A DNA stretch of 64,000 nt, taken from assembly GCF_001446935.1 (NCBI RefSeq), contig NZ_LKKK01000013.1, forward strand, positions 186,001 to 250,000. The letters run 5' to 3'. Made by a program: the position numbers and the translations under genes. The stretch comes from Pseudomonas sp. TTU2014-080ASC (GTDB lineage Bacteria; Pseudomonadota; Gammaproteobacteria; Pseudomonadales; Pseudomonadaceae). Position 1 is the first letter of the stretch, and each line of letters opens with the position of its first letter. Below the pieces are notes generated by a model. It did not search any database, was not told the DNA's origin, and saw only the letters and a list, made by a program, of their open reading frames with translations. Shown here one piece after another: positions 45,208 to 53,618 of this stretch.

Positions 45208-45680
45208 CCAAGTACCCCATGACCGTTCAGGGCGCTCGCGCCCTGGAAGAGGAACTGGCTCACCTGACTAAGGTGGTTCGTCCACAGCTGAGCCAGGCTA
45301 TCGGTGAGGCTCGGGAGTTGGGCGATCTGAAGGAAAACGCTGAATACCATGCGGCTCGCGAACAGCAGGGCATGGTTGAGGCGCGGATCCGTGACATCGA
45401 AGGTCGTCTACAGAACTCGGTAGTGATTGATGTCACCACTATCGAGCACACAGGTAAGGTGATTTTCGGCAGTACTGTAGAAATTGCAAACTGCGAAACC
45501 GATGAGTCTGTGGTTTACCAGATCGTGGGCGAGGATGAGGCTGATATCAAACAGCGCAAAATCTCCGTCAGCTCACCGATTGCGCGCGCCCTGATTGGCA
45601 AGAATGAGGGTGATGTCGCGCTGGTTCAGACTCCAAGTGGTGCGGTCGAGTACGAAATTGTCGAGGTCCGCCATATCTAA
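45204..45680 (+). CDS. greA: transcription elongation factor GreA
   Basis: Factor of 158 residues that enters the RNA polymerase secondary channel and promotes cleavage of backtracked RNA. The N-terminal coiled coil carries the functional tip (GDLKENAEYHAAREQQG) and the C-terminal FKBP-like domain follows. The ATG overlaps the carB stop by four bases, and GGAATTAAGG lies upstream within carB, so it is co-transcribed with carAB. Confidence 0.97.
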
Positions 45681-45687
45681 GTCAGGT

Positions 45688-46101
45688 ATGCGCGGAGCAG
45701 GAGCAATCAGCTGGCTGCTGGCCCAGACGTTATGGGTCGGCGGCCTCTGGTTGCTGCACTTTCTTGTGCTGCCGGCCATTGCTAAAACCGGCATGGCGTC
45801 ACTGCTGGTTGAAGAATTGAGCAATACATTACGCCCTCTAGTCGTCGGACTTAGTGGGGTGTGCGTATTGATTCAGGCCTTTGTGCTCGTCAGGGCTGAG
45901 GGGCTGGGTAGTGTGATCAGGGATGTCAGGGGGCAGCTGCTACTGACTGTAGTCCTGGTCTCTGTTGGTTATTTCTATGCCCTGCATTGGCTGGAAGAGC
46001 CGCAGTACTGGCTGATGTTTGGCTATTTGTTGATGGCATTCGCAGGGTTGATGCTGGTTCTGCAGCCTGTGCCTGAGCGCTCAGGGCGGGCACAGTTGTA
46101 G
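45688..46101 (+). CDS. DUF4149 membrane protein
   Basis: Inner-membrane protein of 137 residues with four predicted helices. The DUF4149 signature is near the start: ISWLLAQTLWVGGLWLLHFLVLPAI. Function is unknown. It starts at ATG 45688, seven bases after the greA stop, and is the last gene of the carAB-greA run. It is convergent with yhbY. Confidence 0.85.
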   Translation: MRGAGAISWLLAQTLWVGGLWLLHFLVLPAIAKTGMASLLVEELSNTLRPLVVGLSGVCVLIQAFVLVRAEGLGSVIRDVRGQLLLTVVLVSVGYFYALHWLEEPQYWLMFGYLLMAFAGLMLVLQPVPERSGRAQL

Positions 46102-46154
46102 CGGCTGCTGGCCTGGACGCATATGACGTACTGCGCCCGGCCGCACCGGCGTTA

Positions 46155-46466
46155 TCAGGCTTGATAGCGCGCGACGTTGGAAAGATTCCGGTTCACTTTC
46201 GGATTCTTGCGGTAAATCAGCGCCATTTTCCCAATAACCTGCACAAGCTCGGCGTTTCCGACTTTGCACAGTTCGTTGATGGCGGTGAGGCGATCCTCGC
46301 GCTCGATGATGCGCAATTGCACCTTGATCAGTTCGTGATCGTTGAGTGCGCGCTCGAGCTCGGCAAGAACGCCTTCGGTCAAACCGTTGTCAGCCACGAT
46401 CAATACAGGTTTTAGATGGTGGCCAATAGATTTGAATTGTTTCTTCTGCTCTTGAGTGAGCGGCAT
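46155..46466 (-). CDS. yhbY: YhbY-family RNA-binding protein (CRM domain)
   Basis: Protein of 103 residues with one CRM (CRS1-YhbY) domain, linked to assembly of the large ribosomal subunit. It begins MPLTQEQKKQFKSIGHHLKP, has the VLIVADNGLTEGVLAELERAL segment and a GxxG-like loop near VIGKMALIYRKN. Start ATG 46466 has AGGAA 7 nt upstream. It is divergent from rlmE, another ribosome biogenesis gene, with 101 bp between. Confidence 0.92.
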   Translation of the reverse strand: MPLTQEQKKQFKSIGHHLKPVLIVADNGLTEGVLAELERALNDHELIKVQLRIIEREDRLTAINELCKVGNAELVQVIGKMALIYRKNPKVNRNLSNVARYQA

Positions 46467-46567
46467 AATCAGGTTCCTGCGGTTAATCTGTAAAATCAGC
46501 AGGTAGTTTACCCGAGCGCCTTCGGGATCGCCCAGCTATTCATGCGTTACACAGTTAGAGGTATTGC

Positions 46568-47191
46568 GTGGCTCGTTCCAAGACCAGTCAGCGTTGGCTG
46601 AAAGAACACTTTGATGATCCTTACGTCAAAATGGCGCAAAAGGATGGCTATCGCTCGCGTGCGAGTTACAAGCTTCTGGAAATCCAGGAGAAAGACCGCA
46701 TCCTCAAGCCTGGCATGACCGTTGTCGATCTTGGTGCAGCGCCTGGTGGTTGGTCGCAGGTTACGAGCCGGGTGATCGGGGATAAGGGCTGTCTTATCGC
46801 TTCGGATATCCTGGAAATGGACAGCATCCCGGATGTGACCTTCATTCAGGGCGACTTTACCGATGATGAGGTGTTTAATCGTTTGCTGGCAGCGATCGGA
46901 GATAAGCCTGTAGACCTTGTGATTTCCGACATGGCCCCCAATATGAGTGGAGTGCGCGAGGCGGATCAGCCTCGGGCAATGTACCTGTGTGAACTAGCGC
47001 TGGATCTCTCGGCCCGTGTATTGCGGCCGGGGGGCGATTTTCTTATCAAAATCTTCCAGGGCGAAGGGTTCGATCAATATCACAAACAGGTCAAGCAGAT
47101 GTTCGACAAGGTCCAGATGCGTAAGCCGTTGTCTTCCCGGGATCGCTCCCGTGAGCAGTACCTTCTGGCAAGAGGTTTCCGTGGCATGTAA
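46568..47191 (+). CDS. rlmE: 23S rRNA (uridine2552-2'-O)-methyltransferase
   Basis: FtsJ/RrmJ-type methyltransferase of 207 residues acting on U2552 in the assembled 50S subunit. The SAM motif is VVDLGAAPGGWSQV. The K-D-K-E tetrad can be placed at YKLLEIQEK, ISDMAPNMSG, LIKIFQGEG and the catalytic lysine therein. It starts at GTG 46568 with GAGGT upstream. ftsH follows in the same direction after a 161-bp gap. Confidence 0.95.
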   Translation: MARSKTSQRWLKEHFDDPYVKMAQKDGYRSRASYKLLEIQEKDRILKPGMTVVDLGAAPGGWSQVTSRVIGDKGCLIASDILEMDSIPDVTFIQGDFTDDEVFNRLLAAIGDKPVDLVISDMAPNMSGVREADQPRAMYLCELALDLSARVLRPGGDFLIKIFQGEGFDQYHKQVKQMFDKVQMRKPLSSRDRSREQYLLARGFRGM

Positions 47192-47352
47192 CTCACCGGA
47201 ATAAATACGGTCTTATGGGTTAAGTGCTACAAATATAGGGTTACAGACAGCATCTGCAACGAAAGGGTGTTGTGTAGTAAGTTAGACCGGTAGATAACTG
47301 GTCGTCATGCGAAGTGCGCTTCAGCAAGGGGCCTGCTTCAGAGGGTAGCTAA

Positions 47353-49281
47353 TTGAACGACATGGCAAAGAATCTGGTCCTGTGGCTGGTCATCGCAGCT
47401 GTTTTGGTCACGGTGATGAACAATTTCTCCACTTCCGGAGAGACGAATAAGCTCAATTATTCTGAGTTTATTCAGCAGGTGCAGACAGGCAGCGTAAAGC
47501 GAGTCACAGTTGACGGCTTTATCATCAGTGGCACGCGAGTTGACGGTTCTGCTTTCGAAACCGTGCGTCCTGCTATTCAGGACAATGGTCTGATCAAGGA
47601 CCTGATGGACAACAATGTCGAGATCGTCGGTAAGCAGCCAGAGCAGCAGAGCATTTGGACTCAGCTGCTGGTAGCCAGTTTCCCGATTCTCGTGATCATT
47701 GCCGTGTTCATGTTCTTCATGCGCCAGATGCAGGGCGGGGCGGGTGGCAAGGGCGGCCCGATGAGCTTTGGTAAGAGCAAGGCGCGTCTGTTGTCAGAGG
47801 ATCAAGTCAAGACCACCTTCGCAGATGTGGCTGGTTGCGATGAAGCCAAAGAAGAAGTTAGTGAGCTGGTTGAGTTTCTGCGCGATCCTGGCAAGTTCCA
47901 GCGTTTGGGTGGCCGGATACCGCGTGGCGTACTGATGGTGGGCTCGCCAGGTACAGGTAAGACACTGTTGGCCAAGGCTGTTGCCGGTGAGGCGAAAGTG
48001 CCTTTCTTTACCATTTCCGGTTCTGACTTCGTGGAAATGTTTGTCGGCGTCGGTGCCTCCCGTGTGCGCGACATGTTCGATCAAGCGAAAAAGCATGCAC
48101 CTTGCATTATTTTCATCGATGAAATCGACGCCGTGGGCCGTCATCGTGGAGCAGGCATGGGCGGCGGTCATGATGAGCGGGAGCAGACGCTTAACCAGTT
48201 GCTGGTGGAGATGGACGGTTTTGAGATGAATGACGGCATCATTGTGATTGCCGCTACCAACCGTCCAGATGTGCTTGATCCTGCGTTGCTGCGTCCGGGT
48301 CGCTTTGATCGTCAGGTTGTGGTCGGTCTGCCGGACATTCGTGGTCGCGAACAAATTCTCAAGGTTCACATCCGCAAGGTGCCTGTGGGTGAAGATGTTG
48401 AGCCTGCTGTAATTGCGCGTGGTACACCAGGCTTTTCCGGTGCCGATCTGGCGAATCTGGTAAACGAAGCGTCTCTGTTCGCTGCCCGTGCCGGTAAGCG
48501 TCTCGTTGAAATGAACGAGTTCGAGCTGGCAAAAGACAAGATCATGATGGGGGCCGAGCGCAAAACCATGGTCATGTCGGATAAAGAAAAGCTCAACACT
48601 GCTTATCACGAAGCTGGTCACGCAATTGTTGGTCGTCTGGTGCCTGAGCATGACCCGGTTTACAAAGTGTCGATCATTCCGCGCGGTCGTGCGCTGGGGG
48701 TCACCATGTTTCTGCCGGAAGAGGATCGCTACAGCCTGAGTAAACGTGCATTGAACAGTCAGATTTGTTCGCTGTTCGGTGGTCGTATTGCTGAGGAAAT
48801 GACGCTGGGCTTCGATGGTGTTACCACTGGCGCATCCAACGACATCATGCGGGCGACCCAGCTTGCCAAGAACATGGTGACTAAGTGGGGGTTGTCTGAA
48901 AAACTCGGCCCGCTGATGTATGCAGAGGAAGAGGGTGAAGTCTTCTTGGGGCGTAGCATGGGGAGTCAGCAGAGCAATGTCTCGGCTGAAACTGCAAAGC
49001 TGATTGACGAGGAGGTGCGCAGCATCATTGATGGGTGCTATGCCACGGCTAAGCGACTCCTTGAGGAAAACCGCAGCAAGCTGGATGCAATGGCTGAGGC
49101 TCTGATGAAGTATGAGACCATCGACTCAGATCAGATTGACGACATCATGAATGGCGTTCCAGTACGCGAGCCCAAAGGCTGGCAAGGTGGTAACGGTTCA
49201 TCTGGTGGTACGCCCGCTGTCCCTGTTGAGTCGGCTGAAAGTCCAGAAAAGCCTATTGGTGGCCCTGCCGCTGAACATTAA
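47353..49281 (+). CDS. ftsH: ATP-dependent zinc metalloprotease FtsH
   Basis: Inner-membrane AAA+ protease of 642 residues that degrades regulators such as sigma-32 and LpxC and damaged membrane proteins. Two membrane segments (about 6-24 and 100-122) flank a periplasmic domain. Walker A is GSPGTGKT (197-204), Walker B IIFIDEIDAV, and the zinc motif HEAGH is at 419-423. The start is taken as TTG 47353, which has GAGGGT at good spacing; ATG 47362 is too far from that site. The C-terminal tail is Gly/Pro-rich. The known substrate sigma-32 links it to the heat-shock genes nearby. Confidence 0.96.
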   Translation: MNDMAKNLVLWLVIAAVLVTVMNNFSTSGETNKLNYSEFIQQVQTGSVKRVTVDGFIISGTRVDGSAFETVRPAIQDNGLIKDLMDNNVEIVGKQPEQQSIWTQLLVASFPILVIIAVFMFFMRQMQGGAGGKGGPMSFGKSKARLLSEDQVKTTFADVAGCDEAKEEVSELVEFLRDPGKFQRLGGRIPRGVLMVGSPGTGKTLLAKAVAGEAKVPFFTISGSDFVEMFVGVGASRVRDMFDQAKKHAPCIIFIDEIDAVGRHRGAGMGGGHDEREQTLNQLLVEMDGFEMNDGIIVIAATNRPDVLDPALLRPGRFDRQVVVGLPDIRGREQILKVHIRKVPVGEDVEPAVIARGTPGFSGADLANLVNEASLFAARAGKRLVEMNEFELAKDKIMMGAERKTMVMSDKEKLNTAYHEAGHAIVGRLVPEHDPVYKVSIIPRGRALGVTMFLPEEDRYSLSKRALNSQICSLFGGRIAEEMTLGFDGVTTGASNDIMRATQLAKNMVTKWGLSEKLGPLMYAEEEGEVFLGRSMGSQQSNVSAETAKLIDEEVRSIIDGCYATAKRLLEENRSKLDAMAEALMKYETIDSDQIDDIMNGVPVREPKGWQGGNGSSGGTPAVPVESAESPEKPIGGPAAEH

Positions 49282-49289
49282 GGTTTAAC

Positions 49290-50141
49290 ATGTCCGCTGT
49301 TGTAACTTCTAACCGGCTGCCTTGTGGTAGCCGGTTTCTTGATTTGAGCCGCCCACATGTGATGGGTATTCTCAATATCACGCCTGATTCCTTCTCTGAT
49401 GGTGGTCGCTTCACTCAGCGCGATGCAGCATTGCGGCATGCAGCTGCTATGTGTGATGCGGGGGCGACCTTGATTGATATTGGTGGGGAATCCACGCGTC
49501 CTGGTGCGCGTCATGTCTCACCATTGGAGGAGCTTGAGCGTGTGGCTCCGGTGGTTGAGGCAGTCTCCGCCGAGCTGGATGTCATCATTTCAGTTGATAC
49601 ATCAACACCCGCTGTTATGCGTGAAACCGCTCGGCTCGGTGCTGGTTTAATTAACGATGTCCGCTCACTGCAGCGAGACGGCGCGCTGGATGCGGCAGCC
49701 GACACTGGCTTGCCGGTATGTCTGATGCATATGCGTGGTGAGCCTCACAATATGCAGAACAATCCGCAGTACCCAGATATTCAGATCGAAGTGCGGGATT
49801 TTCTTGCTGAGCGTATTGAGGCTTGTGTGCAGGCCGGGATTTCTGCTGAGCGAATCGTGCTCGATCCAGGCTTTGGCTTTGCTAAAACCTTGGAGCACAA
49901 CCTGTCGCTATTTAGGCATTTAGAGTGTCTGCATGAGTTTGGCCGGCCGTTGCTTGTTGGTGTGTCGCGTAAAAGCATGATTGGAAAAGTCTTGGGTAAC
50001 GAGGTCTCAGAGCGCTTGTATGGCGGTCTGGCGTTGGCGGCACTGGCGGTCGCTAAAGGTGCCCATATCATTCGAGTGCATGATGTGGCTGAAACAGTGG
50101 ATGTTGTCCGCATGATTGCTGCGGTTCAGGCCGCAGAATAA
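49290..50141 (+). CDS. folP: dihydropteroate synthase
   Basis: Folate enzyme of 283 residues that joins p-aminobenzoate to dihydropterin pyrophosphate, the sulfonamide target. Motifs: HVMGILNITPDSFSDGG, IDIGGESTRPGA, LINDVRSL and VGVSRKSMIG. It starts at ATG 49290, eight bases after the ftsH stop, and leads into glmM after 14 bases. Confidence 0.96.
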   Translation: MSAVVTSNRLPCGSRFLDLSRPHVMGILNITPDSFSDGGRFTQRDAALRHAAAMCDAGATLIDIGGESTRPGARHVSPLEELERVAPVVEAVSAELDVIISVDTSTPAVMRETARLGAGLINDVRSLQRDGALDAAADTGLPVCLMHMRGEPHNMQNNPQYPDIQIEVRDFLAERIEACVQAGISAERIVLDPGFGFAKTLEHNLSLFRHLECLHEFGRPLLVGVSRKSMIGKVLGNEVSERLYGGLALAALAVAKGAHIIRVHDVAETVDVVRMIAAVQAAE

Positions 50142-50155
50142 GAAAGGGGTTGGTT

Positions 50156-51493
50156 ATGGGTCGAAAATATTTTGGTACTGACGGTATTCGTGGGCGTGTC
50201 GGTGATTTCCCCATTACTCCTGACTTTATGCTCAAGCTCGGCTGGGCAGCAGGGATGGCGTTTCGCAAGCAGGGCCGTTGCCGCATTCTGATTGGAAAAG
50301 ATACGCGCATTTCCGGCTATATGTTTGAGTCGGCATTAGAGGCGGGGCTTTCTGCAGCAGGTGCGGACGTTATGCTGCTCGGCCCGATGCCGACTCCTGC
50401 AATTGCCTATCTGACGCGGACCTTTCATGCCGAGGCGGGCATCGTCATCAGCGCTTCCCATAACCCGCATCACGACAACGGCATCAAGTTTTTCTCTGGC
50501 CAAGGAACCAAGCTTCCTGATGAGATTGAATTGATGATTGAAGAGCTGCTCGACTCGCCTATGACTGTGGTTGAGTCTGAGCAGTTGGGCAAAGTGTCGC
50601 GGATTGTCGATGCTGCAGGGCGCTACATCGAGTTCTGCAAGGGTAGTGTGCCTACCGGGACTAGCTTTGCTGGGCTCAAGGTGGTTCTGGATTGTGCCAA
50701 TGGTGCGGCTTATAAAGTTGCGCCTAGTGTATTCCGTGAGCTGGGAGCTCAGGTGACGGTTCTATCAGCGGAGCCTAATGGGCTAAACATCAATGAACGT
50801 TGTGGGTCAACGCATATTGAAGCCCTTCAGGCCGCTGTTTTGGCTCAGCATGCTGATCTGGGGATCGCCTTTGATGGTGATGCGGATCGTGTCTTGATGG
50901 TTGATCACTCTGGCGCGATCGTAGATGGCGATGAGCTCTTGTTCATTATTGCGCGCGACCTGCATGAGCGCGGCAAGCTCCAAGGCGGGGTTGTCGGGAC
51001 GCTCATGAGCAACTTGGGCCTTGAGTTAGCGCTGGCTGAGCTCAATATTCCATTCATACGGGCAAAAGTAGGTGATCGTTATGTGATTGCTGAATTGCTT
51101 GAGCGTGGCTGGTTGGTCGGTGGTGAGAGCTCGGGGCATCTGGTTTGCTTCCAGCACACGACAACTGGTGATGCCATCGTTGCTGCATTGCAGGTGCTCA
51201 TGGCTCTGAAACGGCGTGGGCAGACGCTGGGCGAGGCTCGGTTGGGTATGCGAAAGTGCCCACAGGTGCTGGTTAATGTTCGTTACTCAGGTGCCCACGA
51301 TCCTTTGGCGCATCCGGCTGTGAAAGAGGCTAGTGCAAAGGTGACAGAGGAAATGGCCGGCCAGGGGCGGGTGCTATTGCGCAAGTCCGGAACAGAGCCG
51401 CTGGTTCGGGTTATGGTTGAGGGTAATGACGAGGTCAAGGTGCGCGCTTATGCCGAGGGCCTTGCCAGAGTTGTTGCTGATGTATGTGCTTGA
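50156..51493 (+). CDS. glmM: phosphoglucosamine mutase
   Basis: Converts glucosamine-6-phosphate to glucosamine-1-phosphate for peptidoglycan and LPS. It has 445 residues. The phosphoserine is S101 in IVISASHNPHHDNGIKFF. The Mg2+ loop is DGDADRVLMVD, the sugar loop GGESSGHLV, and the phosphate site RKSGTEPLVRVM. Start ATG 50156 follows GAAAGGGGTTGG; a TTG two codons earlier is less likely. Confidence 0.97.
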   Translation: MGRKYFGTDGIRGRVGDFPITPDFMLKLGWAAGMAFRKQGRCRILIGKDTRISGYMFESALEAGLSAAGADVMLLGPMPTPAIAYLTRTFHAEAGIVISASHNPHHDNGIKFFSGQGTKLPDEIELMIEELLDSPMTVVESEQLGKVSRIVDAAGRYIEFCKGSVPTGTSFAGLKVVLDCANGAAYKVAPSVFRELGAQVTVLSAEPNGLNINERCGSTHIEALQAAVLAQHADLGIAFDGDADRVLMVDHSGAIVDGDELLFIIARDLHERGKLQGGVVGTLMSNLGLELALAELNIPFIRAKVGDRYVIAELLERGWLVGGESSGHLVCFQHTTTGDAIVAALQVLMALKRRGQTLGEARLGMRKCPQVLVNVRYSGAHDPLAHPAVKEASAKVTEEMAGQGRVLLRKSGTEPLVRVMVEGNDEVKVRAYAEGLARVVADVCA

Positions 51494-51558
51494 TTTTGCT
51501 TGCCAGTTGTAAAGAGCTTGAGTAATATCTGCGACCTCTTTGACCGACGAGGTAAAGC

Positions 51559-52314
51559 ATGCGTCGCCCAATGGTAGCTGGTAACTGGAAGATGTACGGT
51601 ACCCGCACTAGCGTCGCAGAGCTGATTGGTGGTCTTAACCAGCAGGCTTTGCCCGCAGGTGTGGATGTCGCAGTATTCCCTGTCTCTGTGCATCTACAGC
51701 AGGTGTTAGATGGGCTTGCTGAAAATAATATCGCTGTAGGTTCGCAAAATTGCGCGTTCCAGAGTGAGCAGGGTGCTCTGACTGGGGAGGTTTCTCCGGT
51801 TCAGTTGGCGGACTTAGGGTGTCAGTTCGTCCTCGTGGGTCACTCTGAGCGAAGAAGTGTTTTCGGAGAGAGTGATCGGGATGTATGCAATAAATTTGCG
51901 GCAGTCCAGGCTTCGGGGTTGATACCTGTCCTCTGTGTCGGGGAGACGCTTGAGCAGCGCAATGCTGGTGAAACCTTAAGTGTAGTTTCTGCGCAGTTGG
52001 ATGCTGTTGTTGGTGAGTTGGGTGTGGGTGTTTTTGCTAAGGCTGTGATCGCTTATGAGCCGGTCTGGGCAATTGGTACAGGTTTGACGGCTACACCGCA
52101 GCAAGCTCAAGAAGTCCATGCGGAGATCCGGGCTCAGATTGCGAGCAAGGATTCGGTATTGGCTGAAAGCGTAAGGATTCTCTATGGCGGAAGTGTCAAA
52201 GCCGCCAATGCTGCCGATCTATTCGGTATGCCGGATATTGATGGGGGGCTTGTTGGTGGAGCCTCTTTGAATGCGGATGAGTTCGGTGCGATTTGTCGCG
52301 CCGCAGGAAGCTAA
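51559..52314 (+). CDS. tpiA: triosephosphate isomerase
   Basis: Glycolytic enzyme of 251 residues interconverting dihydroxyacetone phosphate and glyceraldehyde-3-phosphate. Substrate lysine K11 (GNWKMYG), catalytic histidine in VLVGHSERR, catalytic glutamate in AYEPVWAIGTG and the phosphate loop LYGGSVKAAN are all present. It starts at ATG 51559. The stop is 4 bases before the secG ATG. Confidence 0.97.
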   Translation: MRRPMVAGNWKMYGTRTSVAELIGGLNQQALPAGVDVAVFPVSVHLQQVLDGLAENNIAVGSQNCAFQSEQGALTGEVSPVQLADLGCQFVLVGHSERRSVFGESDRDVCNKFAAVQASGLIPVLCVGETLEQRNAGETLSVVSAQLDAVVGELGVGVFAKAVIAYEPVWAIGTGLTATPQQAQEVHAEIRAQIASKDSVLAESVRILYGGSVKAANAADLFGMPDIDGGLVGGASLNADEFGAICRAAGS

Positions 52315-52318
52315 GAAA

Positions 52319-52693
52319 ATGCTGGAAACAGTAATTGTTGTACTTCATCTGCTGGGTGCAATTGGTGTTGTTCTCTTGGTGTTGCTGCAGCAGGGCAAGG
52401 GAGCAGATGCAGGTGCGTCATTTGGTTCTGGTGCCTCGGCGACCGTATTTGGTAGTCAAGGAAACTCTACCTTTTTGAGTCGAGTTACTGCTATACTTGC
52501 AACCGCTTTTTTCATTACTAGCTTGGGTTTAGGCTATTTTGCTAAAGAGAAGTCTGATATGATTTCTCAACAGGGTTTGCCAAATCCTGCGGTTCTCGAA
52601 GTTAAGAAAGAAGCGCCAGTGGTAGAAGATGTGCCCGTGCTGGAAGCTGAAAGCACAGTGCAAGAAGCTGAAGATATACCTGCTTCAGAGTAA
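52319..52693 (+). CDS. secG: protein translocase subunit SecG
   Basis: Accessory SecYEG membrane subunit of 124 residues. Two helices (about 3-22 and 54-74) flank the conserved cytoplasmic loop LQQGKGADAGASFGSGASATVFGS. The C-terminal tail is long and acidic (VLEVKKEAPVVEDVPVLEAE...), which is common in pseudomonads. It starts at ATG 52319, just after tpiA, and the tRNA-Leu gene follows 38 bp after the stop. Confidence 0.95.
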   Translation: MLETVIVVLHLLGAIGVVLLVLLQQGKGADAGASFGSGASATVFGSQGNSTFLSRVTAILATAFFITSLGLGYFAKEKSDMISQQGLPNPAVLEVKKEAPVVEDVPVLEAESTVQEAEDIPASE

Positions 52694-52731
52694 GTAGGTA
52701 TGCAAGCTTAACAAAAGATTTGAACGATTTT

Positions 52732-52817
52732 GCCGAGGTGGTGGAATTGGTAGACACGCTACCTTGAGGTGGTAGTGGCCATAGGCTGTAGGGGTTCGAG
52801 TCCCCTCCTCGGTACCA
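52732..52817 (+). tRNA. tRNA-Leu(GAG)
   Basis: 86 nt including an encoded CCA. Acceptor GCCGAGG pairs with CCTCGGT (wobble at the end). The anticodon stem CTACC / GGTAG holds loop TTGAGGT with anticodon GAG. A long variable arm, as expected for leucine tRNAs, and the T-arm GGGGTTCGAGTCCCC follow. It is a single tRNA; the tRNA-Met that I recall beside it in P. aeruginosa is absent. Confidence 0.97.
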
Positions 52818-52821
52818 ATCT

Positions 52822-52855
52822 ACAAGAAGGCCCGCAGTATGCGGGCCTTCTTGTT
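52822..52855 (+). terminator. rho-independent terminator after tRNA-Leu
   Basis: The stem CAAGAAGGCCCGC / GCGGGCCTTCTTG with a 5-nt loop lies directly after the tRNA. Confidence 0.85.
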
Positions 52856-52867
52856 ACTGGGCTTAGA

Positions 52868-52897
52868 TTGACCCTCCTTCGTCCTGGGTCGTATAAT
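52868..52897 (+). promoter_or_regulatory. sigma-70 promoter of the rimP-nusA-infB operon
   Basis: TTGACC (52868-52873), an 18-bp spacer and TATAAT (52892-52897) form a near-consensus promoter. Transcription would start near 52904, 206 bp before rimP. Confidence 0.82.
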
Positions 52898-52991
52898 CCC
52901 TAAATCAGCTTTGATGTGGGAAGTAGCAATTTAGTTCGTTTCAAGGGGTTACCCTGAGGCTGGATTCCGGTCACCGCATTGAATTGCAAAG

Positions 52992-53016
52992 GAGCCCCTT
53001 GTAAGGGGCTTTTTGC
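52992..53016 (+). terminator. first terminator in the rimP leader
   Basis: The stem AGCCCCTT / AAGGGGCT with loop GT is followed by TTTTT. It lies about 90-110 nt downstream of the promoter and 94 bp before rimP, so it can act as an attenuator. Confidence 0.8.
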
Positions 53017-53058
53017 TAGCTGAGTCATAGCTTTGCCGGCCTTAAAGGGCGGTTTAAT

Positions 53059-53089
53059 GATGGGCGTTTCGCCCATTTTTTATTTTTAC
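53059..53089 (+). terminator. second terminator in the rimP leader
   Basis: The stem ATGGGCG / CGCCCAT with loop TTT is followed by a long T-rich tract. It is only 43 bp after the first terminator and 21 bp before the rimP start. Confidence 0.8.
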
Positions 53090-53109
53090 AGCATGCGCGA
53101 GGGCTTCAA

Positions 53110-53571
53110 GTGTCGAGCAAGCTAGAACAGTTGCAGGCCATGGTGGCCCCGGTAATCGAAGCACTTGGCTACGAATGTTGGGGTGTCGAGTTCCTGTCGC
53201 AGGGGCGGCATTCTCTGCTTCGAATTTATATTGATAAGCAACCCGATGGCGTTGTTATTGATGATTGTGAAATCGTCAGTCGCCAAGTAAGCGCTGTGCT
53301 CGATGTAGAGGATCCAATTACCTCTGAGTACACGCTTGAGGTGTCATCTCCGGGTATGGATAGGCCTCTGTTCACACTTGAACAGTTTGCTGCCCATGCA
53401 GGGGAACAAGTAAAGATCAAGTTGCGCTCACCTTTCGAGGGGCGTCGTAACTTTCAGGGCCTTCTTCGTGGTGTAGAAGAGCAGGATGTAGTGGTGCAAG
53501 TGGATGACCACGAGTTCCTCTTACCGGTCGAGATGATCGATAAGGCCAACATTATCCCAAGGTTTGACTGA
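53110..53571 (+). CDS. rimP: ribosome maturation factor RimP
   Basis: 30S assembly factor of 153 residues with an N-terminal alpha/beta domain (APVIEALGYECWGVEFLSQGRHSLLRIYID) and a C-terminal SH3-like domain (LTLEQ... FEGRRNFQGLLRG). It starts at GTG 53110 with GAGGGCT upstream; the first residues SSKLEQLQAM agree with the family. It is the first gene of the nusA-infB operon. Confidence 0.95.
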   Translation: MSSKLEQLQAMVAPVIEALGYECWGVEFLSQGRHSLLRIYIDKQPDGVVIDDCEIVSRQVSAVLDVEDPITSEYTLEVSSPGMDRPLFTLEQFAAHAGEQVKIKLRSPFEGRRNFQGLLRGVEEQDVVVQVDDHEFLLPVEMIDKANIIPRFD

Positions 53572-53618
53572 GACGCGGATCCCGCGGATCCAACGGATTG
53601 CGAAAGGCGAGGCGTACG

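Noticed and set aside
52856..53109. Second tRNA (tRNA-Met) after tRNA-Leu, as remembered from P. aeruginosa
   Set aside because: No cloverleaf or CCA end is present; the stretch holds a promoter and two terminators instead.
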